Shown: positions 20,688-33,056 of the stretch, in pieces
Position numbering within the stretch: position 1 is the first letter of the stretch
Layout: each line of letters begins with the position of its first letter
NCBI GenBank assembly: GCA_036186865.1
Contig: AP025069.1
Coordinates: 17,758,233-17,822,232, forward strand
Origin: Eustoma russellianum
Taxonomy: Eukaryota > Streptophyta > Magnoliopsida > Gentianales > Gentianaceae
DNA length: 64,000 nt
Direction: 5' to 3'
Notes under the pieces: generated by a model
Databases searched by the model: none
Told to the model about the DNA's origin: nothing
What the model saw: the letters and a program-made list of their open reading frames with translations, nothing else
Made by a program: the position numbers and the translations under genes

Positions 20688-21714
20688 ATGTATCCGCGGA
20701 AGTCCTATGCGTTGTTACTCAAGCCCATTGCACCAGCAATCACCCCTCGCGAGATAAGTAGATTCAAAAGGGTTCCAGCCATCAAATTGACTCGGGAGGA
20801 GGTAACAATATTGGCTGAATCTTTCAAATACTACTTGGTTGGCACTTTTTGGTATGGTCGTCCAAAACTTGATGATATAAGTAGATGCTTTGATCGTATT
20901 GGCTTTCTGGCATCGATAAAAATCACACTGCTTGATTCGACGCATATACTGATGCAATTTGATGCAGAAGCTGACTATTACAGATGCTTTTCACGTCGTA
21001 CATGGACGATATTAGGTTATCATATGCGTGTTACCAAATGGACCTATGATTACGACCCAAAGATTGATATGCCTATTGTGCATGTATGGGTATCATTCCC
21101 AGGACTCCCTATATATCTTCATAAGTTAGAGGCTTTATTTGAAATCGCAAGAATGATTGGTGCACCACTGAAGGCTGATTCTGCGACCATGCAATTGTTG
21201 CGTCCGTCTGTTGCTCGTATTTGCATAGAGATTAAATATTCATAGTGATGATTATTCTTTTTTTCAATCGGTTGAGTATGAGAATCTGCCTACATATTGT
21301 GCAACTTGCCAACTACTAGGACATTCGACATCCTTTTGCAAAAGGGAACATCACGGAGATTTACCACCTTTGCAACAAACTACTGATGTCACGGTACTTC
21401 CAACACATCCGAAATCGACTACACCCTCAGACGTTCAGCCGGAGACTAAGAATATGGCTGAACGAGCTCTAGACGTCCCTGAGGAAACAGAGCCGACAAC
21501 TCCAGCTGTCAACTAGGATGATACATCAGGATCACATCCGCTAAGCATTGAGGAGATATCCAATACGCAAGATTTAGCCCGTCTGCATTGTTCTTCTACG
21601 ACAACAGTGCCTCCCATTATTGAGGAAGCAGACCCTGCGCTGAAGCACTTTTCTAACTCAGAATTGCATGATGACACACAGGTTGACTCAGTAGAATTTG
21701 TTCTGCAGTGTTAG
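20688..21714 (+). pseudogene. LINE ORF1 (DUF4283 domain plus zinc knuckle)
   Basis: From an ATG at 20688 the frame is open to 21245. It contains KLTREEVTILAESFKYYLVG, RPKLDDISRCFDRIGF, RRTWTILGYHMRVTKW and VWVSFPGLPIYLHKLEAL, the DUF4283 pattern of plant L1 ORF1 proteins. An earlier in-frame start is possible only at TTG 20556. After a stop and frameshift near 21245 the homology continues with a CX2CX4HX4C zinc knuckle, CATCQLLGHSTSFC (about 21300-21341), then a Ser/Thr/Pro-rich tail with further stops. ORF1 proteins bind LINE RNA. This one is broken. Confidence 0.85.
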
Positions 21715-21939
21715 AGGTGGCTAGGGTCCTTTCTGCTACGCCACTGTCGGAGGATGGCGGCCCAAACATCACACACCCAGATGTCTCAACAGCGGTCGAC
21801 AACTTATTGAAGATTCATACTAGACGGCCACGTCGTAAGAAAGGTGACATACCTGCGGTGCCACCGTCTTCTGTTGTGACCCGTGCTGCAATATTGCGGT
21901 CTATAGCTACTACCTCTGACCTTTCTCAATGAAAGTCCT

Positions 21940-23399
21940 GCTTTAGAATGTGCGAGGTATCAATACCTCTCTCACATGCATTCTTTCACTAAATCGTCAA
22001 TATAGGTTACATTTGTTGGTTCTTATTGAACCCAAGCTTCGGATTACTCGTTTGAAACAATTTCGACTACAGCTAGGGTTTTCTCATGCATGTTCTTCTT
22101 ACGATGCTAATATCTGGGTTTTCTAGCTTGAGTCTTTTATGGAGATACTGGATACTCGACAGGGTATACAAAACATGTCGCTGCATTTTTGTTGGTTAGC
22201 TAGTAGACAAGAGTTTTGGTTTACTGCGGTTTATGGCCGTCACACAGTGGCTGCACAAAAGCCACTGTGGAAGGATATGTTGTTGTTTCGAGAGGGACAA
22301 CACAGCCATGGTTAATAGGTGGGGACTTTAATACTTTTCTTTCCCTTGATGAGCATAAGGGGCTATCTAAGCCAGCATTACGAACGCTATCTGATTTTAA
22401 ACATTTTGTGGAATTAAGTGCATTGATCGATTTACCCTTTGAAGGATCATGTTTTACTTGGTCGGACGGGCGTGGCCTGGGCAAAGTTTGGCATAGACTA
22501 GATCGGTTCTTGTGCACAACCGGATTTACAGATTTGTTTGATACTAGCTATGTCCAGCACTTACACTGAGCAAGTTCTGATCACTCGCCCTTGCTTCTAC
22601 TTTTCCAGTCGGAAAGTCCTTGGGGGCCAGCGTCCTTTTGATACCTTCAAGCTTGGCTTACACATGCTGATTTTGATTGCTATGTTCGAACCCATTAGAG
22701 AACATATCCAACGGTGGGCGAAATGTATGGGTTTTACGATAAGCTGCGCCGGCTTAAAGCTGATTTGCGTACATGGAATCGCTGTGTCTTTGGCAATATT
22801 TTTATTGATTACCATTTGGCTAAAGCTCGGCTACTGACATTGCAACACCGAGCAAATATTTTCTGGAAACAGAAAGCTAATATCAAATGACTTAAGAAAA
22901 GAGATGCCAATACTGCTTATTTTTGTCAAACAGATAAGACAAGGAGACAACGTCAAGCAATATTCAATATTAATCAGCTAGATGGAACAACATGAACTGA
23001 TGACCAGTCCATTGAAGCTGAAGCCGCCCAATTTTTTGAACACTTGTTCACCGAGGAGATGACTTCTGATCATGGCACTATATTGCAGCATATCCCTCAC
23101 ATTTTGACGGATTCTAACAATGAGCAGTTATTAGTCAAACCATAGGCGGATGAGGTGAGGATAGCGGTATGGAAGCTAAGTCCGTCTAGTTCGTCAGGGC
23201 CAGGTGGCTTCCCTGGCTCATTTTATGGGCAATTTTGGGAGGTGATCCATTTAAATGTGTTACTGGCGGTGCAGGAATTCTTCCTGGGAATTCACATGCC
23301 CAAGGTTATGGCAGCATCTTTAATATGCTTGATGCCTAAGGTCCCCAATCCAAATACTTTTATGGATTTTCGTCCTATTTGATTGACAAATTTTTTGTC
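21940..23399 (+). pseudogene. LINE ORF2, endonuclease and N-terminal part of RT
   Basis: Fragments in shifting frames give NVRGI near the start, IGGDFNTFLSLDEHKG (about 22310-22360), CFTWSDGRGLGKVWHRLDRF and SSDHSPLL, the motifs of the apurinic/apyrimidinic-type endonuclease that nicks target DNA in L1 elements. The linker has FGNIFIDYHLAKARL and RDANTAYF. The RT start reads LSPSSSSGPGGFPGSFY, SLICLMPKVPNPNTFMDFRP, then a stop and LTNFLSKV up to the LTR D insertion at 23405. Many stops (at least seven) make it a pseudogene. Confidence 0.85.
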
Positions 23400-23404
23400 C
23401 AAGG

Positions 23405-25892
23405 TGTTGGACCTTACACCTATAATAAACATCACTAGAGGGGGGAGGGTGAATAGTGGTTAGTGGAAATTACACTACTACCCATGATAAAAATCCTCTT
23501 TGAAAACAGAATCTGAGACTACCTCAGATTCAGAACCCGTTTTTGAAAAATTCAAAACTCCTTGTACACAACTCCAAAAATTATGCAAATTTTCAGAACT
23601 TAACTTCAATGTGTTGACAAGACTCTGTCCAAAAATCAGATAAAAATAAGATTGTTTGATCCTTGAAACAAATACAAAGATTCAGATGGTCAATTTGGAC
23701 AGAATTTGACAGAATGTTGCTGAAATTGAAAAACGTGTTTCTCTTTGAATACTCAACCAAAAAGGTTCATCTTTATGCCAAAACACTCCTTAGGATGTCT
23801 AGTTTATGTTTCCAAAAGGCCCTGACCTTAAACAATTCTTGATTAAAACATAACAGTCTGAAGTATAATTCCACCAAAAATCACAAATTTTGAAAGTGTT
23901 TATCTATTTTTCCAAAACATGGGAAATTGTGTGAAATCTACAGAGAAAACGAGCAGAATGCAGAAATGTAGAAACAAGATAAGAACACCGAGAATTTATC
24001 CTAGTTCGGTCAATGTGACCTACTCCAGTCCCAAGGAACACCTTTCCTTGGATTTCACTATGGTATGAAACAACTTACAACAATAACCAAGCTTGACCTT
24101 GGGTTATACACCAACCCTATTGAAGACTTGGATGAACACCTTCTATGCAACACTTAGTTGCAACACCTCTATCACCTATTGACGTAGCCTTATCGAATTG
24201 GCTAATCAATCTTACAAATGAAGCTCAAGAGGCTTGTAGCTCTACAAAAAATACAACAAGAACACCTTTGCTACAAAGAATGAAACAAGAATGAGGAGAA
24301 GAAGATAGCAAGACAATTCAACTATTGCTTTTTAAGTGTGTTCTTCTTCTACACTTTAGTCTCCTATTTATAGTGTGAAATGAGCCTTGAAGATAAGACC
24401 TCCAATGTGTCACCATCTTCATCATCAAGTCTTAGTTGTCTTCATACCATTAGTTGGCCAAATAAACCCCTTGTACAATTGGCAACATAAAGAAACATGA
24501 TTGGTCCACCTAAAAAATTCAGCATGGCGAAAATTTTGTCTTGCAAAATGACTTGGAAAATGTGTAGATAATACCCAAGGATAAGATGGCATATTCCTCC
24601 ATTATACCCTCAACTCCTTGACAAGATAATAGGGCATGTGAGGCTGAAAAAATATGATAAAACAGCTCCAAACAGTCTTTGACTAGCCATTGCATTCAAA
24701 ATGAAATTCCAAGTTGGCAATTTTCACCAACTAGCTTGTATTTGATTTGTCCATTTGTACACATGTCATAAAATAGATATATCATCATCACCACCTGATT
24801 ATGCACGTTTCTTAGGTTGTATATATGCATATCAACTCAGATTTTTGAAGAAGAAATCAACAAATAATAGTTGACAAGATTATGTCAACATATAACACCA
24901 AAATTCTCACTTTTTCTCCTTGTAAGTCATGATAAATTTCACACCTTTAACACCTTTAAATTCTATGAAAAATGATGATTAATGTCCTCCAATAACATAT
25001 AGAAGAAGGTCTTTAAGAAAAAATAGAATGTGACATCACAACTCGTCACATATCCCGCTACTGTTGATAATATCATCATTTGAGAAAAATAACATAAAAC
25101 CACAACATAATCTTCAAGATAATCATAACTCTCAACTCCAGAATGAGATAAGAATATACTCAAGAGATTCCTTGAGTGAAAATACCAAAAATACCCTCAG
25201 GGGTAAAATGACCAAAATACCCCTAGTGTGATAAAACTCCAGAAATGACTCCGATGGTCAGAAATGAATATAATAACACCTTTGTCATGATAAATAAGAT
25301 TAGAATAAGTCCTTGAAGTATTTCCACCATATCGTGTTCCTACAAAACTCAAAATACCAATTTTGCCCTTTTTGGTAAGTTGTAGAAACTTCCAAGGCAG
25401 ATTAGTCACAAGACATTTATATTTATCAAAATCACATAATAATCACATGATGAACATGTATAAAACATGTACAAATGAAAACAAACATTTTATCATATTT
25501 TAGAAAAATATTTCTGAAAACCTTATACATCGATCGATCGAAGTGCCTCAGCTTCAGAGATCGATGTCTCACGGTGAGTTTCAGAATTTTTCTCTAGCCT
25601 ACATCGATCAATCAAATTGTGGGTTCAATGTATACATCGATCGATCTATGTGTCTCAGGTTTAGAGATCGATGTCTCATAGTAAGGTCTTGAACTTTCTC
25701 TGTCTTACATAGATCGATTGATGTGAGGGATCTAAGTATATCGATCGATCGAAGTGCAACAACCTGAGAGATTGATGTCATTATTCTCAACTTTTTCAAC
25801 TTTTAATCATATATAACACCATGTGTGACATTTTTATGCATTTACCACTTAAAATCATGACTTTGAAAATTATCCAAGCATATTTCTCAACA
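23405..25892 (-). mobile_element. Solo LTR D (2488 bp) inserted in LINE RT, target duplication CAAGG
   Basis: On the minus strand it runs from TGTTGAGAAATATGC to ...GGTCCAACA, with TG...CA ends. CAAGG flanks it at 23400-23404 and 25893-25897. Removing it and one CAAGG rejoins the LINE RT frame from LTNFLSKV into the following LPRLISLEQAGF block. There are no internal element genes, so it is a solo LTR left by LTR-LTR recombination. Its sequence is distantly like the copia C LTR (TGGAGTAGGTCACATTGACC on the minus strand). It holds an ATCGATCGAT repeat array at 25530-25776 and lacks 119 bp present in units B and C. Confidence 0.9.
25530..25776. repeat. ATCGATCGAT-centred repeats in LTR D, unit A
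   Basis: Repeats of about 90-110 bp combine a palindromic ATCGATCGAT core (25532, 25656, 25741 or nearby) with GAGATCGATGTCTCA. The same array occurs in unit B (32690-32940) and unit C (47012-47262) with substitutions such as CGATTGATC. Confidence 0.7.
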
Positions 25893-25897
25893 CAAGG

Positions 25898-28128
25898 TTG
25901 TTACCAGATTTATTTTGAGACGGTTGAGTATATTGCTACCTCGTTTGATCTCTCTGGAGCAAGCAGGCTTCATGCAAGGCCGAGACATTTCAGAGCAGGT
26001 CTTGATGTCGAAGGAAATGATTCATATATTAGATCGTAAATTCTGGGGAAGGCATGTTATGATTAAGCTGGACATGGCCAAGCCGTTCGATCGTGTTTCC
26101 TGGCAATATTTGGAAACTCTTCTTTTGAGTTTTGGTTTTCACTATTGGTTTGTGCGTCTGGTCCAAAACAATTTGGCAGCTACACGTTGTTCAGTGTTGA
26201 TCAATGGTAAGCCTTGTGGTTTTTTTAGGCCATCCAGAGGCATTAAGCAGGGCAATCCGTTGTCTCCAATTCTGTTCATTCTTGCTTCCGAGGGGTTTTC
26301 AAGAGGTATTACAATGCTATTTTGGATAGGTGCGCTAAGGGGATTTCATGGTGGCCGAACACATGTTATTTCTCATCTAGGTTTTGCGGATGATTTGCTA
26401 ATCTTCTTGAATGGATCAGCCAGTAATATGCACACATTAAAATTTTTTTCTGGAACATTATTAGTGAGCATCAGGACAGTTAGTCAACCATCAGAAGAGC
26501 CAATTGGTGACTGGGGAGGGAGTTGTGTTACAAAAAGTTGCGAACATACTGGGGAGGGAGTTGTGTTACAAAAAGGAGTTAATTGGTCATAATACTGTTT
26601 ATCATTGTTTGATCACTTCGATGCGAGTCTGACATGCTGGTCAAGAAGACTCTTAAGTATGACAGGCAGATTGTCTCTCATTCGATCGGTGCTTTCTACT
26701 ATGCCTTTACATGTTATGGATGCGGCTAGGCTGCCCAAGAGTGTAATAGCATAATTGAATTGGAAAATGTCTACTTTTTATGGGGGCAGCGGCATCATTG
26801 GCGAGCATGGGCCGCAGTATGTTGTCCAAAGGATGAGGGTAGTTTGGGACTTCGTATTCTAGCGACGTTGCAAAAAGCTTATGAATGTATATTATGGTGG
26901 AGATATCATACGTCCACCTCGCTGTGGGCACATTATTTGAGACAAAAATATGGGAATCGCCAGGGATTGCAAGCCTATATTTATGATTCAACGGATTGGA
27001 AGAGGTTATATCGCATTCACTCTCTCTGTTCGTTACATGCACAGGATTCACCTGAGGGTTTAACTTGGACTGATGATGCACATGGTCAATTTATCCTTTC
27101 TAGTGCTTATGATTCTTGTCGGCCCAGAGGCATTCACTTTTCTCTAGCGCGATACATTTGGTGGATGGGTACTCCTACAGCCGGCCAAGTGTTTCTTTGG
27201 CGATTATGGTTTAATTCTCTTCCGATGCCAGATAATTTAAGGAGGTGGTCAGCGGCTTACCCCACTTGTGTTTTTTGCTGGGGTGCCTCAGCAGAACAAA
27301 ATCATATTTTCTACACGTGTCCCACGATCAAGGCACTATGGTTCCATTTAGCGACTATCTTTGGGGGCCCCGCCACTTGAATTAACGTTTAAACAATATT
27401 TGCCAGGTTGGTGGTACCAAGCTCATCACACAACAATGGTTGGACACCTGGCTGTAATGGTCCCGTTAATTGCATCTTGGGCCATCTGAAAGGAATACGT
27501 AGCAGTACAGTTTGGTGATAAGGAGTTTTCTTTTCTTTGGCTCCGAGAGCGAGTCCGACAGGGCATTTTCATGTGGTGTTTGTCTATATCTGGGGGTAAA
27601 TTCGCAGAGTCGATACAGTCTTTGATAGAGCTGTATTATTCGCCCCCTCTTCGATCAAGGCGAATACAGGTTGTCCCATGGCAGCTGCCGCCGCCAGGTA
27701 AATTAAAACTCAATGTTGATGCTGCGGCTAGTAGTCGAGGAGCGGCCGGGGGGCCGGTCCCACGGGATGATACAGGACATTTGGTCCAAGCTCTCTGTTT
27801 TACATTGCCAGTGTTGCCATCCATGCATGCTGAGCTACAAGCTCTATTATTTTCCATCATTTTCTTTGCCACAGCATGCTATGGTAATCTCATCATTGAA
27901 ATAGATTGTTTGGCCCTTTTAACCTTGCTTCATACTCCAACCTCCTTCGCCACGAGATTGGGTAGTGACTGCAATAGCCTCAGACGATTCATGACACTCA
28001 TGCGTGCCACACTATCTTATGCACCACGTGAGGCTAACTCGGCTGCACATTTTCTAGCACAACATGGCATTACACAGAGATGCACGTATGTTTTCTCTTT
28101 TCTTTTGGATCTCCCTCCCCTAGTGTGA
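25898..28128 (+). pseudogene. LINE ORF2, RT core, zf-RVT and RNase H (unit A)
   Basis: RT continues after LTR D: ISLEQAGFMQGRDISEQ, motif A MIKLDMAKPFDRVSW, motif B RGIKQGNPLSPILF and motif C FADDLLIF with both Asp residues. The thumb is disrupted at 26508-26582, where about 60 bp are replaced by a copy of an upstream stretch. A zf-RVT domain follows (YIWWMGTPTAGQVFLWRLW, CVFCWGASAEQNHIFYTC). After a frameshift at a G-run near 27362 comes a type-I RNase H: LNVDAAASSRGAAG, HAELQALLFSI, IEIDCLALL, REANSAAHFLAQHG. A stop (TGA) at about 27488 breaks the linker. It is inactive. Confidence 0.87.
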
Positions 28129-28772
28129 CTAGCTTGCAGACGGATATACATACAGCCTACATCCGCACATAAAGAGATAATGGCCACGTACATTCTTCCT
28201 ACCAACATCTCTTTGATGTGGGCGGTCGGGTATGTTTCGTCCCATGATCACCCTTTGTTATTTTTGGCCTTTGTCAGATGCCTAATGCTATATTCGTTTA
28301 ATTTGATGAGATTTGCCAAATGTCAATTATTAAACAATGCATGCAATTTTGCTGGACATTGCTGGTTCGTATTACAATGATGTCGCCTACAACCCCCTTG
28401 GTGGCGGGCAGCCCGGGTACCACATTTTCTCTAATATTACCGCAACATTTGCTTATCTTAGGTGTGGCGAATATGTGAAATTTCGTATGATTGCCTTTTC
28501 GAGATGCACTATCTGCCAATGGAGAAGTCTCACTGGTTTGAGGACTGACTGTTCTGCTCGACTATGTCCATATGCGCATCGCCATCTTGATGGCCTCTCA
28601 ATACGATTACTGTTTATTTTTACATCATATAGTTTATTACTTGATTCTATTCAGAAGTTTTTGTATGTATTTCTTTTCTTGTTTTGCCTAGTCTAGGAGA
28701 GTCTCCCTCCATGGATGCACATATTGATGTAATCAAGGTATTCCTCCGCCACAAGTGAGGGTAATCATATTA
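28129..28772 (+). other. LINE 3' untranslated region (unit A)
   Basis: This is non-coding sequence between the RNase H stop and the presumed LINE end. It ends GATGTAATCAAGGTATTCC, then the inverted-repeat arm TTCCTCCGCCACAAGTGAGG (28741-28760) and a short AT-rich tail ATCATATTA. Short open frames in it recur only because the unit is duplicated. Homologues are 35329-35972 and 51124-51772. Confidence 0.7.
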
Positions 28773-30531
28773 ATAACATGCCCAGACGGTACCGCCTATC
28801 CTTCACCCAAAAAACTATTTATAATGACGAGCTATATATTTCTATCCAGATATCTAATCGACACGTCATCAACGTACATCAACGTCAAGCCGCCAGATAC
28901 ATATCATCCTTTTTGATATACATATTCCAAGTCATATATTCCATGTCATCAAGCTTCCAAAAATATACTGACATGTCTCAAGTTCTTAAACCGAAAATTG
29001 TCACACCAAATGACTACCGAAACGTCACCGACATGTCACACACTTACCATACAAAGATGGCAAGCCAATATACACTCCAAATACACAAAAGTTTCATGCA
29101 CCGCATGTCTAATACAGCCACAAAGTCATACCATAATTACATATATCAATTACCTATCATTTGCCTTGATTTTTTGAAAAATCAAATTCAAACATTAGAC
29201 CACATGGCTGAAATTATTTCAGCTTTTGGAGCTGAAATTACACATTATATTATGTATTATATGGTTTATAACACATTTTGCATGTCTAAGGGGTTTGAGA
29301 TAAAATGGAGATAAATCACGCAATCGACAAAAGTCGAAAAATCGGTTTTCTACACTTTCAAGAAGACGTTTTTTTGCTACACTTTGTGACATGTATATAG
29401 AAATGTCTTACACATCCAAGACGCATGTTGGAGTATTCTAGAAAACCATGTTAAATGGCGATTAAAATTTACTATATACTACATCATTATTTGTCAAAAT
29501 TCAAAAATGGTTTTCAACACATGTGAGCTGAGTTTGGACGGCTGTTATGAGCTTATTTGGAGCCTAGATGGAGCTTATTTTTCACTATGATTGGTGGAGA
29601 ATGATCCACAAATGAATGCTATTGTTGATGGAGACCAAGTCACACATGGAAAGCTTTCAAAAATTCAAAAATGCTGAAGATTTTAGCACATGGTTTAAGC
29701 GGGCGGGTTTTGCTAGTTTTCAAGATCAAATTCATTCTAAAAATGAGGGACAATCACACTTATGATTGTTTGGCAATCAAGACATTTGAAATTTGAATTT
29801 TTTTTAAAGATTTTTCTTGGAATTTTCCATGTCATATTTTATGTGCCAAGATGGATAAATGAAGACCCTATCATAGAGTGACAACAAGGTGAAGACACAT
29901 CACTTGTCCAATTACATTTCACCAAGTAAGCAAAGGTATGTCAAAAGCTATACAAGGTATCTTCCAAGGGCATTCAAGGAATTCTTCAAGAGGGAATTCA
30001 GCCAAGAGGGGGCGGCCATATACATAACAAAAGCAAGGAAGAAGGCCAAACAAAAGACAAGACTCATTTCTACTATGAAGTGCAAAGCAAGACTTCTCTT
30101 CATCTCCTATCTTCTTCTCTTGCACATAGCCTTAAGCCTATCAAATATACATCTCATAATCTGTATAGGCTTCATACATACCATCCATACACATTCTATT
30201 TTTGTACAAGGTTGATCAAGGTGTGATCAAACCTTCATTAGTGAGGTGGTGGTGTTTTTGTTGATTGTTGTTGTTCTTTATAAACAGGATGGACATTAAA
30301 GGAGTTGGTAACACCAGCCAACCTTGTTATAAGGTGTTTTTGGTGATTAGTGAATACCGAAGAAGGTATCCTCGAGGACTGGAGTAGGCCATATTGACCA
30401 AACCTGTATACAAATCTTGGTGTTCTTACTTTCAGCACTTTTACTCTTAGTTTCTGTTTTTACAACATTTTCAACGCAAGAGAAAAAATAGCAAACGATT
30501 TTCAAAATTCATCAAATTTTGCAGAGACATA
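28773..30531 (+). repeat. Copia C 5' LTR, continued (unit A copy)
   Basis: After the LINE the copia C LTR resumes. It aligns with 55510-56265 (GACACGTCATCAACG, ACCGAAACGTCACCGACATG, GTCGAAAAATCGG) and farther on with the LTR at 1-1663. There is no gene. It stops abruptly at GACATAGATAAA, where unit B's LTR D sequence begins. In unit C the same sequence continues as GATAAAGGACTTAGG into the LTR 3' end. Confidence 0.82.
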
Positions 30532-33056
30532 GATAAAATCCTCTTTGAAAAAAGAATCTGAGACTACCTCAGATTCAGAACCCGTTTTTGAAAAATTCAA
30601 AACTCCTTGTACACAACTCCAAAAATTATGCAAATTTTCAGAACTTAACCTCAATGTGTTGACAAGACTCTGTCCAAAAATCAGATAAAAATAAGATTGT
30701 TTGATCCTTGAAACAAATACAAAGATTCAGATGGTCAATTTGGACAGAATTTGACAGTATGTTGCTGAAATTGAAAAACGTGTTTCTCTTTGAATACTCA
30801 ACCAAAAAGGTTCATCTTCATGTCAAAACACTCCTTAGGATGTCTAGTTTATGTTTCCAAAAGGCCCTGACCTTAAACAATTCTTGATTAAAACATAATT
30901 CAAGTTTTTTCAAAACTGGTCAGATTGCAGCCAGATTGGAGCAGTTATCTTGCAAAGACTGAAAGACTAACTTTTCCTTGCTCAAATCAAGTTATTCTTA
31001 TTGCAAATTAAAGCTAACAGTCTGAAGTATAATTCCACCAAAAATCACGAATTTTGAAAGTGTTTATCTATTTTTCCAAAACATGGGAAATTGTGTGAAA
31101 TCTACAGAGAAAACGAGCAGAATGCAGAAATGTAGAAACAAGATAAGAACACCGAGAATTTATCCTAGTTCGGTCAATGTGACCTACTCCAGTCCCAAGG
31201 AACACCTTTCCTTGGATTTCACTATGGTATGAAACAACTTACAACAATAACCAAGCTTGACCTTGGGTTATACACCAACCCTATTGAAGACTTAGATGAA
31301 CACCTTCTATGCAACACTTAGTTGCAACACCTCTATCACCTATTGATGTAGCCTTATCGAATTGGCTAATCAATCTTACAAATGAAGCTCAAGAGACTTG
31401 TAGCTCTACAACAAATACAACAAGAACACCTTTGCTACAAAGAATGAAACAAGAATGAGGAGAAGAAGATAGCAAGACAATTCAACTATTGCTTTTTAAG
31501 TGTGTTCTTCTTCTACACCTTTGTCTCCTATTTATAGTGTGAAATGAGCCTTGAAGATAAGACCTCCAATGTGTCACCATCTTCATCATCAAGTCTTAGT
31601 TGTCTTCATACCATTAGTTGGCCAAATAAACCCCTTGTACAATTGGCAACATAAAGAAACATGATTGGTCCACCTAAAAAATTTAGCATGGCGAAAATTT
31701 TGTCTTGCAAAATGACTTGGAAAATATGTAGATAATACCCAAGGATAAGATGGCATATTCGTCCATTATACCCTCAACTCCTTGGCAAGATAACAGGGCA
31801 TGTGAGGCTGAAAAAATATGATAAAACAGCTCCAAACAGTCTTTGACTAGCCATTGCATTCAAAATGAAATTCCAAGTTGGCAATTTTCGCCAACTAGCT
31901 TGTATTTGATTTGTCCATTTGTACACATGTCATAAAATAGATAAATCATCATCACCACCTGATTATGCACGCTTCTTAGGTTGTATACATGCATATCAAC
32001 TCAGATTTTTGAAGAAGAAATCAACAAATAATAGTTGACAAGATTATGTCAACATATAACACCGAAATTCTCACTTTTTCTCCTTGTAAGTCATGATAAA
32101 TTTCACACCTTTAACACCTTTAAATTCTATGAAAAATGATGATTAATGTCATCCAATAACATATAGAAGAAGGTCTTTAAGAAAAAATAGAATGTGACAT
32201 CACAACTCGTCACATATCCCGCTACTGTTGATAATATCATCATTTGAGAAAAATAACATAAAACCACAACATAATCTTCAAGATAATCATAACTCTCAAC
32301 TCCAGAATGAGATGAGAATATACTCAAGAGATTCCTTGAGTGAAAATACCAAAAATACCCTCAGGGGTAAAATGACCAAAATACCCCTAGTGTGATAAAA
32401 CTCCAGAAATGACTCCGATGGTCAGAAATGAATATAATAACACCTTTGTCATGATAAATAAGATGAGAATAAGTCCTTGAAGTATTTCCACCATATCGTG
32501 TTCCTACAAAACTCAAAATACCAATTTTGCCCTTTTTGGTAAGTTGTAGAAACTTCCAAGGCAGATTAGTCACAAGACATTTATATTTATCAAAATCACA
32601 TAATAATCACATGATGAACATGTATAAAACATGTACAAATGAAAACAAACATTTTATCACATTTTAGAAAAATATTTCTGAAAACCTTATACATCGATCG
32701 ATCGAAGTGCCTCAGCTTCAGAGATCGATGTCTCACGGTGAGTTTCAGAATTTTTCTCTGTCCTACATCGATCAATCAAATTGTGGGTTCAATGTATACA
32801 TCGATTGATCTATGTGTCTCAGGTTTAGAGATCGATGTCTCATAGTAAGGTCTTGAACTTTCTCTGTCTTACATAGATCGATTGATGTGAGGGATCTAAG
32901 TATATCGATTGATCGAAGTGCAACAACCTGAGAGATTGATGTCATTTTTCTCAACTTTTTCAACTTTTAATCACATATAACACCATGTGTGACATTTTTA
33001 TGCATTTACCACTTAAAATCATGACTTTGAAAATTATCCAAGCATATTTCTCAACA
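30532..33056 (-). repeat. LTR D fragment (unit B)
   Basis: It parallels 23486-25892 and includes the 119 bp absent from unit A. It ends at CTCAACA with CAAGG following, as in unit A. There is no gene. The ATCGATCGAT array is at 32690-32940. Confidence 0.9.

Larger units (their letters stand above)
20407..28772 (+). mobile_element. L1-type LINE, nearly full length, interrupted by solo LTR D
   Basis: A non-LTR element with ORF1 (DUF4283-like plus zinc knuckle) and ORF2 (endonuclease, RT, zf-RVT, RNase H). A 7-bp ATAACAT at 20400-20406 and 28773-28779 is a plausible target duplication, and the copia C LTR continues on both sides. Both ORFs contain stops. A 20-bp inverted repeat lies near the two ends (20425-20444 and 28741-28760). 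The solo LTR D splits the RT domain at 23405-25892. The 5' part is present once in the window; the 3' part recurs in units B and C. Confidence 0.85.
23486..30531. repeat. Tandem unit A (about 7.05 kb)
   Basis: First of three head-to-tail units. The contents are most of LTR D, LINE ORF2 3' half, LINE 3' UTR and copia C LTR middle part. It differs from unit B by a 119-bp deletion (at 23848, compare 30899-31017), the 60-for-24-bp replacement at 26508-26582 and scattered substitutions. Confidence 0.9.

Noticed and set aside
25530..25776. CRISPR-like array
   Set aside because: The repeats are diverged and palindromic within a plant LTR; spacing is uneven and there are no spacers or cas genes.
20407..28772. 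A large DNA transposon with terminal inverted repeats carrying LINE genes
   Set aside because: There is no transposase, the inverted arms are not at the very ends, and the coding content and 7-bp duplication fit a LINE.
28778..29314. A 178-codon frame after the LINE, partly kept in units B and C
   Set aside because: It is copia C LTR sequence; the recurrence is due to tandem duplication. It is not open in the 3' LTR at 55510 onward.
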